64,000 nucleotides of DNA from Neptunomonas qingdaonensis (GTDB taxonomy: Bacteria; Pseudomonadota; Gammaproteobacteria; Pseudomonadales; Balneatricaceae). This document shows positions 8,829-17,684 of this stretch, piece by piece; position 1 is the first letter of the stretch, and the number at the start of each line of letters is the position of its first letter. The notes under the pieces are model-generated. The model had not been told where the DNA came from. It saw only the letters and a list, made by a program, of their open reading frames with translations, and did no database searches. The translations under genes were made by a program, and so were the position numbers. The stretch is taken from contig NZ_FOOU01000001.1 in NCBI RefSeq assembly GCF_900113275.1, positions 186,001 to 250,000 of the forward strand. The letters are read 5' to 3'.

Positions 8829-9302
8829 TTATCCTCCAAATAGTTGTGTGTAGAGTTGCCCCGGAGCCAGATAGACATCCAGCAATTGGGTAAGGGCAAA
8901 CCAGATCCCGATAGCAAAGGGAACCGACGCTAACAACAGCATTTTGGGGCGACGCTCGCCGAGTAACCAATATCCACCTACTAAGAAGAATACGGTTGCT
9001 AACAAAAATCCAACCCACTCCAGTGCTAATGCAAACAGCACCACAAGTACGAGTAGCTTGGCGACCAGCACAAAGTCATACCCCCGCAAGCTAAGTTTAT
9101 GGTTAAGGTCTGATTTAGCGGTGATGAGTAGTGCCAGAGAAAGCCCTCCCCCCAGAATTGCTAAGGCGTATGGTAATGTCTGCGCATGGAACGGTTCATA
9201 CTCATCACCTGGCAGTAGTGCAATATCGCCGGCGTAGTAACCGTATGTGACGGATAAACACAGGAATATAAGTCCACCAATATGGTCTTTGGTAAAAATC
9301 AT
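8829..9302 (-). CDS. tctB: Tripartite tricarboxylate transporter small permease (TctB family)
   Basis: 157 residues with four predicted membrane segments (about 10-25, 42-60, 80-115 in two parts, 125-145), matching TctB. GGAG stands six bases before the ATG. It partners with TctA, four bases downstream. It is separated from tctC by about 130 bases holding an inverted repeat, a common arrangement that lets the abundant binding protein be made in excess of the permease. Confidence 0.9.
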   Translation of the reverse strand: MIFTKDHIGGLIFLCLSVTYGYYAGDIALLPGDEYEPFHAQTLPYALAILGGGLSLALLITAKSDLNHKLSLRGYDFVLVAKLLVLVVLFALALEWVGFLLATVFFLVGGYWLLGERRPKMLLLASVPFAIGIWFALTQLLDVYLAPGQLYTQLFGG

Positions 9303-9351
9303 GGGGTACTCCGGACGGCGGAACTCTCCGCTTTGTGGGGTAATAGAGATC

Positions 9352-9392
9352 TCGGGCCAGGCACTGTTTTTCTGTCAGCGACCATGGCCCGA
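9352..9392 (-). promoter_or_regulatory. Intercistronic hairpin between tctC and tctB
   Basis: Eight-base arms TCGGGCCA / TGGCCCGA flank a 25-base loop in the tctC-tctB gap. It has no T-run, so it is more likely an mRNA-stabilising or attenuating stem that sets the binding-protein to permease ratio than a full terminator. Confidence 0.45.
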
Positions 9393-9435
9393 AGATTGTG
9401 AAAGTGACTAGTTCATTGTGCAGAGAGGCTTGTTA

Positions 9436-10422
9436 CTACAGAAAGCCGAGCTCGCGCATCAAGTCGCCTATCTCTTGCTCTTGCTGTTCAAGGAAGCTCA
9501 CGAACTGTGCTCCAGGCTTGAAACTCTCTACCCAGCCGTTACGGGCTCTGACTTCTTCCCATTCATCGGTTTGGTACATTTTTTCAAGGGAGTCGATAAA
9601 TTCATTTTTCTGTGTTTCAGATATGCCTGGTGCTGCAAAGAAGCCGCGCCAGTTTACGAACGAGGCGTCATAACCTAATTCTTTCAGAGTGGGTACACTT
9701 GGATCTGCGTCATTACGCTCATCTCCGGTCATTGCCAGAATGCGTACTTCACCTGCTGCAGAGAGCGTCAGCGCTTCGCTGAAGCCGGTAGAAAGAATTT
9801 GTGTTTCGCCTGACAGTAGTCCTGCCATTGCTTCTCCGCCAGCATCATAAGCGACGTAGCGTACTTTGGACGGGTCGCCGCCAGCGGCTTTAAATGCCAT
9901 TGCAGCGACTAAATGATCCATGCTGCCCCGCGCTGAGCCACCAGATATTTTCACTGAGCGATTATCTTTTTTGAAGTCTTCTATAACTTGCGTAAAGCTG
10001 GTGTATTTAGAGTCATTTTTGACAACAAAAGCACCAAAATCTCCTATGGTCGCGGCAATCGGTGTGAGATCCCGAAAAGACTGAGGGAACACTTTGGAGA
10101 GCGAGCGGATGACGATTGGCGTTGAATTCACCATTAAGGTGTCTTGCTTTTGCGTAGCCGTTTCAATCAGATGCGCAATGGCTTTACCGCCGCCGCCGCC
10201 TGACATGTTCTCGTAAGAGATTGTGGAAACAAGGCCCGACTTAGACAGTGCTTCACCTGTACCGCGTGCGGTTGAGTCCCAGCCGCCGCCAGCACCACCC
10301 GGTATCAGGAAGTGGATGCTTTCTGTTGCTGAAGCGCTCAATGAAAAACCGGCGGTCAGGCAAGTGGTTAACACTGCGGCCATGAGAGCCGAACGTTTTT
10401 TAGGAGTTGGTTTGCAGAACAT
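9436..10422 (-). CDS. tctC: Tripartite tricarboxylate transporter substrate-binding protein (TctC/Bug family)
   Basis: 328 residues. A Sec signal with Lys/Arg-rich start and hydrophobic core ends at about residue 33 (SASATES). The mature start HFLIPGGAGGGWDSTARG is the classic Bug-family first motif that contacts the ligand carboxylate, and SGGGGGKAIAHL and SARGSMDHLVA follow. GAGGT lies upstream of the ATG. It captures a carboxylate in the periplasm for TctAB. It is the first gene of tctCBA and faces the two-component kinase gene across a 217-base A+T-rich gap, where control of the transporter by that system is likely. Confidence 0.92.
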   Translation of the reverse strand: MFCKPTPKKRSALMAAVLTTCLTAGFSLSASATESIHFLIPGGAGGGWDSTARGTGEALSKSGLVSTISYENMSGGGGGKAIAHLIETATQKQDTLMVNSTPIVIRSLSKVFPQSFRDLTPIAATIGDFGAFVVKNDSKYTSFTQVIEDFKKDNRSVKISGGSARGSMDHLVAAMAFKAAGGDPSKVRYVAYDAGGEAMAGLLSGETQILSTGFSEALTLSAAGEVRILAMTGDERNDADPSVPTLKELGYDASFVNWRGFFAAPGISETQKNEFIDSLEKMYQTDEWEEVRARNGWVESFKPGAQFVSFLEQQEQEIGDLMRELGFL

Positions 10423-10639
10423 AAAAATTACCTCGATGCTGTTTTATTTATTGTTATGATGGGAGCAGGATAATTGTTCAACTGGCTTTGTTATAGATTA
10501 TGAGTTTAAAAGCTTTTTAAAATTTTTAATTCTTTTTGTGCATACTGTTCACGGGTGTTGAATTTGTTGCTTGATTACTATCTCACCAAAGGGCTGAACT
10601 ATAAAGACCAGTAGACCTGATCACTTACCTGGTTTATTG

Positions 10640-12277
10640 ATGAGAGCCACCTGGGTAAAAACCATGAAATTACTGAGTCGTTTAAAGCTCAAAACGCGAA
10701 TGATTCTTGTGTTGGGGCTGATGGCCCTTTTACAAACCGGGTTGCTGGGTGTTTTTGCTGTGCAATACCTGCACCAGTCTCTGGAAGAGCAGATAGGCGA
10801 AAGGGCATTGCATGTTGCTAAGACGATTGCTGCTGTTCCGCAAATTTCAGAGGCTGTTGCTCGTGGCGATACAGATGCACTGCAGCCGATTAGTATGCTG
10901 TTGGCAAAGAAAACACAGGCCCGCTTTGTGGTTATCGGTGATAAAAACGGTATTCGTTTGGCGCATCCCAACCTGGAAAAAGTAGGTTTGTCGATGGCCG
11001 ATGATGAAGGTGATGATAGTGCTCTCGCATTGAAACAAGGAAAAGGCTACATTTCAAAAGACTTAGGTAGTTTGGGCTGGTCGATGCGCGGAAAAGCACC
11101 GGTATTTGCGAATAATGATCGTGATGTTATTGGCGTGGTTTCGGTGGGTTATCATCTTGATCGGGTTGATGAAATTATCAGCGACTATCGATTAACGCTG
11201 ATGGTTGTCATAGCGCTCTCGTTTTTGTTGAGTGCGATTATTGCTGTTTGGTTTGCCAACCACTTTAAAAAAGCAATATTTGGTCTGGAGCCTGAACAGA
11301 TAGCGAGATTATTTGATGAGCAAAAAGCTACATTGGAGTCTGTTCGTGAGGGCATTATAGCGATTAATAATAAAGGAAAAATCACTATCTTTAATCGTAA
11401 TGCTATTAAAACCCTCGGACTTTCAGAAGATACACAGTTAATGGGCAGGTCAATCGAAGAAGTATTGCCCGGTAGCGCGATGCTAGAGATTCTTAAAACA
11501 GGAAAACCACATTTTGACTATGAAGTATGGCTGCAGAATCATAGTCTGATTGTAAACCGTATCCCCTTAAAGCAGGGAGATCAGATTACCGGCGTCGTTT
11601 CGAGTTTTAGACGAAAAGATGAACTTGATTTGGTGAGTAAAAAATTAACCCGTATTCAGCAGTATGCCGACGGTCTGCGTAGCCAGGCACATGAATACTC
11701 TAACAAATTACATACCATTGCAGGCTTGATTCAGTTAGATGCTAAAAATGAAGCACTGGCGTTTATAGGGCAGGAGACACAAGAGCATCAGGAGCTAATT
11801 CGTCTGCTGCTTGAGGTGGTGCCTGATCCGGTGTTGGCAGGGTTTTTCTTAGGTAAATACAATCGTGCCAGAGAACTCGGTTTGCGTCTGGTGATTGACC
11901 CGGAAAGCAAAATGACAGAGTTACCAGAATATTTGCCCAGAGAGCAATTGGTGAGTGTGCTGGGTAATTTAATTGATAATGCCCTGGAAGCGACCTTGCG
12001 ACATAAAGGTGCGGGTGGAAAGGTTAAGGTGTCGATGACTGATCTGGGTAATGATCTTATATTTGAAATAGAGGATCAGGGCGCGGGGATCTCCTTGCAT
12101 CAGCAGCAGCAAATTTTTGAAAAAGGCTTCACCAGTAAGACTGAAATGGGTCACGGTATCGGTCTGCACTTGGTCAAAGGCCTGCTGGAAACGCTGGGGG
12201 GTACTATTATGCTGGAGAAAGGCGAGGAAGAAGGAAGCCGTTTTATTGTGTACCTGCCTAAAATAAGAAAGGCCTGA
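10640..12277 (+). CDS. CitA/DcuS-type sensor histidine kinase
   Basis: 545 residues from ATG 10640; ATG 10664 is an equally plausible start and neither has a strong ribosome site. Layout: membrane helix near 20-43, periplasmic PASC-like sensor of about 135 residues, second helix near 185-205, cytoplasmic PAS near 225-325, then a phospho-acceptor helix RSQAHEYSNKLH with His at about 351 and an ATPase domain with NLIDNALEA and GHGIGLHLVK. This is the family that senses citrate, C4-dicarboxylates or related acids outside the cell. The response regulator follows after 61 bases. Divergent tctC and nearby dctPQM make uptake of organic acids its likely target. Confidence 0.88.
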   Translation: MRATWVKTMKLLSRLKLKTRMILVLGLMALLQTGLLGVFAVQYLHQSLEEQIGERALHVAKTIAAVPQISEAVARGDTDALQPISMLLAKKTQARFVVIGDKNGIRLAHPNLEKVGLSMADDEGDDSALALKQGKGYISKDLGSLGWSMRGKAPVFANNDRDVIGVVSVGYHLDRVDEIISDYRLTLMVVIALSFLLSAIIAVWFANHFKKAIFGLEPEQIARLFDEQKATLESVREGIIAINNKGKITIFNRNAIKTLGLSEDTQLMGRSIEEVLPGSAMLEILKTGKPHFDYEVWLQNHSLIVNRIPLKQGDQITGVVSSFRRKDELDLVSKKLTRIQQYADGLRSQAHEYSNKLHTIAGLIQLDAKNEALAFIGQETQEHQELIRLLLEVVPDPVLAGFFLGKYNRARELGLRLVIDPESKMTELPEYLPREQLVSVLGNLIDNALEATLRHKGAGGKVKVSMTDLGNDLIFEIEDQGAGISLHQQQQIFEKGFTSKTEMGHGIGLHLVKGLLETLGGTIMLEKGEEEGSRFIVYLPKIRKA

Positions 12278-12302
12278 AAGAAGAAAGGCCTGAAAGAAGA
12301 AA
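12266..12302 (+). repeat. Short tandem duplication at the kinase 3' end
   Basis: The 16-base unit GAAAGGCCTGAAAGAA occurs twice in tandem, spanning the last codons and stop of the kinase gene and the gap before the regulator. It looks like a replication-slippage duplication that pushed the two genes apart. Confidence 0.6.
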
Positions 12303-12338
12303 GATCTCAAATATGAAAACTTAAAATAAGAAAAAAAT

Positions 12339-13028
12339 ATGAACTTGATACGTATCGTCATCGCTGAAGATGATCAACAAATAGCAGAGATACAAAAGCG
12401 CTTTCTTGAGCGAATAGAGGGCTTTGAGCTTGTCGGTATTGCCCATAGTTTAGAAGATGCGGAAGATCTGGTTGACGTAATGCAACCTGAACTCTTGCTC
12501 CTGGATATACACTTTCCAACAGGGACAGGGCTGGATCTATTACGTAAATTACGTGCCAGAAACAGCAGTGTCGATGTGATCCTTGTCACTGCGGCAAAAG
12601 AGGTGGATTCTCTTCGGGAAGCGTTACACGGCGGAGTGTTCGATTACATTCTTAAACCATTAGTCTTTGAGCGTTTACAGGAAACGCTGGATCGATATCA
12701 TCAGCATTTGGGAAAATTCCAAGCCATGCAAACTCTGGGGCAACGTGATGTCGATACTATTTTACCTTACAGCACTACAGCAACGTCTAATGACGGTTTG
12801 GAAACTCGTCTGCCAAAAGGCGTGGATGCCCTGACGTTAGAAAAGGTACGAAGCGTTTTCAGTACGCATTCTCATGCGTTGAATGCAGAAGAGGTCGGTG
12901 AATATATAGGTGCCAGTCGCACCACCGCGCGTCGCTATTTAGAATTTCTGGTGAGTAATAATGAGCTATCGGCAGAAGTCAGCTACGGAAGTGTCGGCAG
13001 GCCTGAAAGGAAATATAAAAATATTTAA
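12339..13028 (+). CDS. DcuR/CitB-type response regulator
   Basis: 229 residues. The receiver domain spans about 1-125 with phospho-acceptor Asp56 in LLLLDIHFP, Thr in LVTAAKE and Lys in ILKPL. The C-terminal half has SRTTARRYLEFLV, the helix-turn-helix typical of the CitB/DcuR/MalR branch, not an OmpR or NarL domain. It is the partner of the upstream CitA/DcuS-like kinase. Likely targets are tctCBA and possibly dctPQM or mmsA, which lie within a few kilobases. The last is inference from position only. Confidence 0.9.
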   Translation: MNLIRIVIAEDDQQIAEIQKRFLERIEGFELVGIAHSLEDAEDLVDVMQPELLLLDIHFPTGTGLDLLRKLRARNSSVDVILVTAAKEVDSLREALHGGVFDYILKPLVFERLQETLDRYHQHLGKFQAMQTLGQRDVDTILPYSTTATSNDGLETRLPKGVDALTLEKVRSVFSTHSHALNAEEVGEYIGASRTTARRYLEFLVSNNELSAEVSYGSVGRPERKYKNI

Positions 13029-13086
13029 GGTGGGTAGCGGTTTTAAGGCATCGAAGGATTTTGTCTTGGTTGCTGCGTGTCCCAAA

Positions 13087-13104
13087 CGGAGGGTTCTCCC
13101 TCCG
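13087..13104 (-). terminator. Possible weak terminator after mmsA
   Basis: A seven-base stem CGGAGGG/CCCTCCG with a four-base loop lies between the convergent response regulator and mmsA. Only TTT follows on the minus strand, so termination here would be weak. Confidence 0.35.
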
Positions 13105-13164
13105 CTGTCATGGTACTCTTGCCGGTAACGCTTGCCGTTAACGCTTGCTGGCAATCAACGCCGC

Positions 13165-14664
13165 TTACTTCATAGAAATCGTCGTGTGGACTTTGTCAGA
13201 CGTTGTGCCAGGCTCAAACCAGCGAGCTGATACGGTTTTCGTCTGAGTCCAGAACTGTACTGCTTGTTGACCGTTAGGCCCTAAATCACCTAGTTTAGAC
13301 GCACGAGATCCCGTAAAGCTGAAGTAGGCAACCGGTACCGCGATTGGAATATTAATACCCACCTGTCCTACATCAACGTTATTTTCGAACCAGCGTGCGT
13401 TCCAGCCTGAGTTGGTAAAGATTGCCGTACCATTACCATTTTCATTGGCATTGATAATATCAGTAGCGCTCTCAAGATCATCAGCGCCCATCACGCACAT
13501 CACCGGACCGAAGACTTCCTGAGTATAGATATCCATGTCGGTCGTGACATCGGCAAACAATGTAGGACCGACGAAGTTGCCCTTTGGATAACCTTCAACG
13601 CTGACACCACGGCCGTCGAGTAATAACGACGCTCCTTGCTTAACACCTGTTTCAATCAGGCCTTCAACACGTGCTTGTGCCTGTGGAGAAACTAACGGTC
13701 CTAAGTCTGCCTCGCGATTGCTGCCAGGGCCTACGATCATACTTTTAGCGCGTTCCACCATTTCTGGCAGCCATTCACGCGCTTCACCCACCAAAATAAC
13801 AACGGAGTTGGCCATGCAGCGCTGACCTGCCGCGCCAAAACAAGACCCAAGCATATGGTTGATCGCTTGATCTTTATTGGCATCAGGCATGATAACCGCG
13901 TGGTTTTTTGCACCCATCATGCACTGTGCGCGTTTACCGCTGTTGCTGGCACGCTGATAAAGGGATGTGCCGACATGAGTTGAACCGATAAAAGACAGCG
14001 CCTTAACATCAGGATGCTCTGCCAGACGGTTAGCGACATCGGCGCCACCGTGAACGACGTTCAGTACGCCCGCTGGAACACCTGCTTGCATCGCCAATTC
14101 TACCAAACGCATTGTCGATGTCGGGTCCTGCTCAGAAGGCTTGAGTACAAAGGTATTACCGCATGCGATGGCTATCGGGAACATGAAGCAAGGCAGCATA
14201 ATCGGGAAGTTAAAGGCGGTAATACCGACACCGACGCCCAGTGGCTTGTTTAACGTATATACATTGACGTCACCCGCAACATTGTCAGCGATCTCGCCGA
14301 GCTGGATTTTAGTGACCATGCAGGCATTTTCTATTGCTTCCAGTCCTCGACCGACTTCACCTTCAGCATCAGGCAGTGTCTTGCCGTGTTCCAGACTAAT
14401 TAGCTCGGCGAGCTCTTTGGTGTTGTCGCGAACCAGTTGTTGGAAACGCAACATAATGGCCTGGCGTTTGGCGACTGATACTTTGCGCCAGCTTTTGAAG
14501 GCTTCTTTTGCACTAGCGACAGCCGTGTCGACCTCATCAAGAGTGGCAAACGGTACTTTGGCAACCACTTCCTGAGTGGCGGGGTTGAGCACATCAACCC
14601 AAATGCCGCTGGTGGTTTCAACTTTTTCACCGTTAATAATCATTGCTACATGGGGAATGCTCAT
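13165..14664 (-). CDS. mmsA: CoA-acylating methylmalonate-semialdehyde dehydrogenase
   Basis: 499 residues from ATG 14664, chosen because GGAGG stands five bases upstream, inside a longer frame that begins at 14682. It is an aldehyde dehydrogenase with catalytic Cys283 in GQRCMA. The QCMMGAKNHAVIMPDA segment before it marks the MmsA branch, which lacks the usual general-base Glu and transfers the acyl group to CoA. MmsA converts (methyl)malonate semialdehyde to propionyl- or acetyl-CoA in valine, thymine, inositol and beta-alanine breakdown. No mmsB or beta-alanine aminotransferase is next to it. A LysR gene is divergent with a 185-base gap and probably controls it. Confidence 0.93.
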   Translation of the reverse strand: MSIPHVAMIINGEKVETTSGIWVDVLNPATQEVVAKVPFATLDEVDTAVASAKEAFKSWRKVSVAKRQAIMLRFQQLVRDNTKELAELISLEHGKTLPDAEGEVGRGLEAIENACMVTKIQLGEIADNVAGDVNVYTLNKPLGVGVGITAFNFPIMLPCFMFPIAIACGNTFVLKPSEQDPTSTMRLVELAMQAGVPAGVLNVVHGGADVANRLAEHPDVKALSFIGSTHVGTSLYQRASNSGKRAQCMMGAKNHAVIMPDANKDQAINHMLGSCFGAAGQRCMANSVVILVGEAREWLPEMVERAKSMIVGPGSNREADLGPLVSPQAQARVEGLIETGVKQGASLLLDGRGVSVEGYPKGNFVGPTLFADVTTDMDIYTQEVFGPVMCVMGADDLESATDIINANENGNGTAIFTNSGWNARWFENNVDVGQVGINIPIAVPVAYFSFTGSRASKLGDLGPNGQQAVQFWTQTKTVSARWFEPGTTSDKVHTTISMK

Positions 14665-14849
14665 AATTGCCTCCAGAGACATCGTGAGTAGATATCTGAT
14701 TTATGTTGCACTGCATATAAAGATGCATTTATGCAAGCAGTGTATATTGATTGATATCTAGGATAGCGGCAGGGTATCGTGTAAACAATAGACAGTATGG
14801 CAATGCGCCCTTGCATAATTGCAAGCCTATGATCACAAAGAGAATAGAG

Positions 14850-15734
14850 ATGAACTGGGATGATTTAAAGGTCTTTTTAGAAGTCGCGCGAACTGAGAAA
14901 CTATCACAAGCGTCTAAGCGCTTAGGTATAGATGCTTCGACGGTTTCACGCCGTTTACACCGACTGGAAGACCAGTTGGCTACTCAGTTATTTGATCGCA
15001 GTGCAGAAGGCCATAGTCTGACCGAACATGGCCAGCTACTCTTACAGACTGCCCGCGATATGGATCAGCGGGCACAAGCGGCCAATGAAATTTTGCAAGG
15101 CAAAAACTTAGAGAACCAAGGTAAGGTGCGTCTTGGAGTAACAGAAGCTTTTGGTAATGACTTTATAGCACCGGAGTTGGTGCAGTTCTGTCAGCAGTAT
15201 CCGCAGATCATTATTGACCTGTTGCCGTTACAGCGTTTTGTAAAGTGGTCTCATCAGGAAGTTGATATTGCCGTCACGATTGAAAAACCGCCAAATACCT
15301 CGCTGGTTGTCGCCAAGCTATGTGATTATCGCCTTACTATGTACGCTTCTCGTGATTACCTTGCGCGTTCGAAGGAGATCAATGTCGTTGAAGATATCTA
15401 CCATCATCCGCTCATAGGCTATGTTGATGACCTGGTGTTTAGTGACCAGCTTTCCTATTTGGAGCGCTTACTTCCAAACTCAAATCCATGCTTTCGAAGT
15501 ACCAGTGTCGTGACTCAGTCTATAGCGGTTCGTGAAGGTCTGGGGCTGGCGATATTGCCTTGCTTTTTAGCTCGCCGACATCCTGATTTAATACCGGTAT
15601 TAGCGCAACAAACGAGTATCGTGCGGACTTTTTGGATTGCAGTGCATCCGGAACAAAAAAAGCTCGCCAGGGTAAATAAGGTTTGGCAGCACTTGAAAAA
15701 TCACGCAGCGATGAATGCCTCTGTTTTGATGTGA
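14850..15734 (+). CDS. LysR-family transcriptional regulator beside mmsA
   Basis: 294 residues from ATG 14850, where the family-typical start WDDLKVFLEVART begins; earlier in-frame starts add unrelated residues. The N-terminal winged helix-turn-helix is clear (KLSQASKRLGIDASTVSRRLHRLE, about 17-40) and is followed by a LysR effector domain. It faces mmsA head to head, the usual layout for a LysR activator and its target. The effector is unknown. Pseudomonas mmsAB is instead controlled by an AraC-type protein, so this would be a different wiring. Confidence 0.88.
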   Translation: MNWDDLKVFLEVARTEKLSQASKRLGIDASTVSRRLHRLEDQLATQLFDRSAEGHSLTEHGQLLLQTARDMDQRAQAANEILQGKNLENQGKVRLGVTEAFGNDFIAPELVQFCQQYPQIIIDLLPLQRFVKWSHQEVDIAVTIEKPPNTSLVVAKLCDYRLTMYASRDYLARSKEINVVEDIYHHPLIGYVDDLVFSDQLSYLERLLPNSNPCFRSTSVVTQSIAVREGLGLAILPCFLARRHPDLIPVLAQQTSIVRTFWIAVHPEQKKLARVNKVWQHLKNHAAMNASVLM

Positions 15735-15744
15735 AACTGCTTGG

Positions 15745-17421
15745 TTACTTTAACCCTACAATAATGCCGTTTTCCAGTAACCTGATACTATTGGCGGCAG
15801 GTATTTTAGGTAATCCTGGCATACGCAGAATTTTTCCGGTGAGGATGACTAAAAAGCCCGCACCTGAGTTAATTTGAATAGAGCTGACAGTGACTTCAAA
15901 GTCTCGCGGTCTGCCATGTAACTCCGGGTCGTCCGATAAAGAACTAGGCGCTTTTGCAATGCACACGGGAAGGTGGGTCAGCCCTAATTTCTCGACCTGT
16001 TTGAGATCTTTTTCTGCATCTTTTGAAAATGCCACATCATCTGCACCGTACATAGCTTTAGACACGGCACGCACTTTTTCTAATACGCTGGCGTCCAATT
16101 CATAGAGAGGTTTGAAAGGACGATTTTTTTCAACAGATGCCATGACTGCTTTGGCTAATTCGATTGCTCCTTTGCCACCGATTGCGTGATGATTTGTTTC
16201 GGCAAATGAAACGTCATATGCTTCGCAGCGTGCGCGAATCAATGCAACCTCCGCATCGGTGTCGGTGGCGAATCGATTCAGGGCAACGACGGGGTGCTTA
16301 TTAAATAACTCTACACTCTCAATGTGCTTGTCGAGGTTTTCCAGGCCTTGCTTTAGTGCTGGCAGATCCTCGTTTTCTAAATCGTTTATATTTTTACCAC
16401 CATGCATCTTTAATGCCCGTACAGTGGTGACCAGTACGACTGCATCCGGATCTAATTCGGCTATTCTGCATTTAATATCAAAGAATTTTTCGGCGCCTAA
16501 ATCAAAACCAAAGCCGGCTTCTGTGATCGCCCAGTCGGCATGGTGCATCGCCATTCGCGTGGCGATTACACTATTGCAACCATGCGCGATATTGGCAAAG
16601 GGGCCTCCATGTACAAAGGCTGGCGTGCCTTCAAAGCTCTGTACTAAATTAGGTTGTAAAGCGTCACGAAGCAACGCCATCATTGCTCCTGTAATCTCTA
16701 ATTGTGCAGCATAGACGGGGTCTCCCTGGTAAGTGAAGCCGATTAAGGTGCGGTCCAGTCGCTGTTTTAAATCATCAGCGTCATTCGCTAAACACAGCAT
16801 GGCCATCACTTCGGAGGCGGCGGTGATATCAAATCCTCCTTCGCGGGGGATACCCTGCATCTTGCCACCAAGGCCCAATACTATTTTCCTTAGGCTACGG
16901 TCGTTCATATCCATGACGCGGCGCCATACGATTTGGCGGGGATCGATGCTTAACTCGTTTCCTTGATAGATATGATTATCCAGCGCCGCGGAGAGTAAAT
17001 TATTAGCACTGGTGATGGCATGAAAGTCGCCGGTAAAGTGTAAATTGATGCGATCTGCGGGCATTATCTGACTATACCCACCGCCCGTTGCTCCGCCTTT
17101 CATACCCAGGCATGGGCCCAGAGAGGGTTCACGTAGCGCCATACACACCGATTCATTCAGCTGAGAGAATGCCTGGCCTAGTCCGATGGTGGTTGTCGTT
17201 TTTCCTTCTCCGGATGGCGTCGGGGTTGTTGCTGAAACCAGAATCAGCCTGCCCTTTTTTTGGCTGGGAGTCGTTAGTGCTTTTAAACTCACTTTTGCGA
17301 TATCACGGCCATAAGAATAAAGATATTGTGCATCAATCCCAAGTGCTTCGCTGATGTCGGTAATAGGCTGCGGCGTAAACTGTTGAGCTATTTCTACATC
17401 TGTAGCCATCCCTTTAGTCAT
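15745..17421 (-). CDS. fhs: Formate--tetrahydrofolate ligase
   Basis: 558 residues, full length for the family. The ATP loop TPTPSGEGKTTT is at about 66-77. Other family marks are LREPSLGPCLGMKGGATGGGYSQ near 95-115 and NLHFTGDFHAITSANNLL after it. It joins formate to tetrahydrofolate with ATP, making 10-formyl-THF, or runs in reverse to harvest formate and ATP. AAGGAG lies seven bases before the ATG. It is convergent with the LysR gene. With folD at 22.4 kb and a purU remnant beside it, the region once carried a full one-carbon folate set. Many gammaproteobacteria lack fhs. Confidence 0.95.
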   Translation of the reverse strand: MTKGMATDVEIAQQFTPQPITDISEALGIDAQYLYSYGRDIAKVSLKALTTPSQKKGRLILVSATTPTPSGEGKTTTTIGLGQAFSQLNESVCMALREPSLGPCLGMKGGATGGGYSQIMPADRINLHFTGDFHAITSANNLLSAALDNHIYQGNELSIDPRQIVWRRVMDMNDRSLRKIVLGLGGKMQGIPREGGFDITAASEVMAMLCLANDADDLKQRLDRTLIGFTYQGDPVYAAQLEITGAMMALLRDALQPNLVQSFEGTPAFVHGGPFANIAHGCNSVIATRMAMHHADWAITEAGFGFDLGAEKFFDIKCRIAELDPDAVVLVTTVRALKMHGGKNINDLENEDLPALKQGLENLDKHIESVELFNKHPVVALNRFATDTDAEVALIRARCEAYDVSFAETNHHAIGGKGAIELAKAVMASVEKNRPFKPLYELDASVLEKVRAVSKAMYGADDVAFSKDAEKDLKQVEKLGLTHLPVCIAKAPSSLSDDPELHGRPRDFEVTVSSIQINSGAGFLVILTGKILRMPGLPKIPAANSIRLLENGIIVGLK

Positions 17422-17684
17422 GACAGTCTCCTTGGTTTTTACTTATGTTGATCAGCCCTTATATAACTGATTTAACATTGAAAAACTGATGCGCAACCAG
17501 TAGTAAACTTATCTGTTTTGATGCCCGGTAAGCGCACAACGTCTATGCAAGGTATCACTTTTTTTGAAAATCACATAAAGCGTTAAACGCACTGATCCGG
17601 AACCTCAGCCTTGGGAAGCCTGATCAAAACGCTTAACGCAGGCTTTCAAATATTTCAGGAGTCGAATTCAGATCAGTTTTTACG

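Noticed and set aside
9352-9392. Hairpin between tctC and tctB as a true terminator ending the operon
   Set aside because: It lacks a T-run, and tctB and tctA have no separate promoter that I can see; partial read-through or mRNA stabilisation fits better.
13105-13160. TAACGCTTGCCG near-repeat downstream of mmsA as a regulatory site
   Set aside because: Only two imperfect copies in a gap between convergent gene ends, where no promoter is expected.
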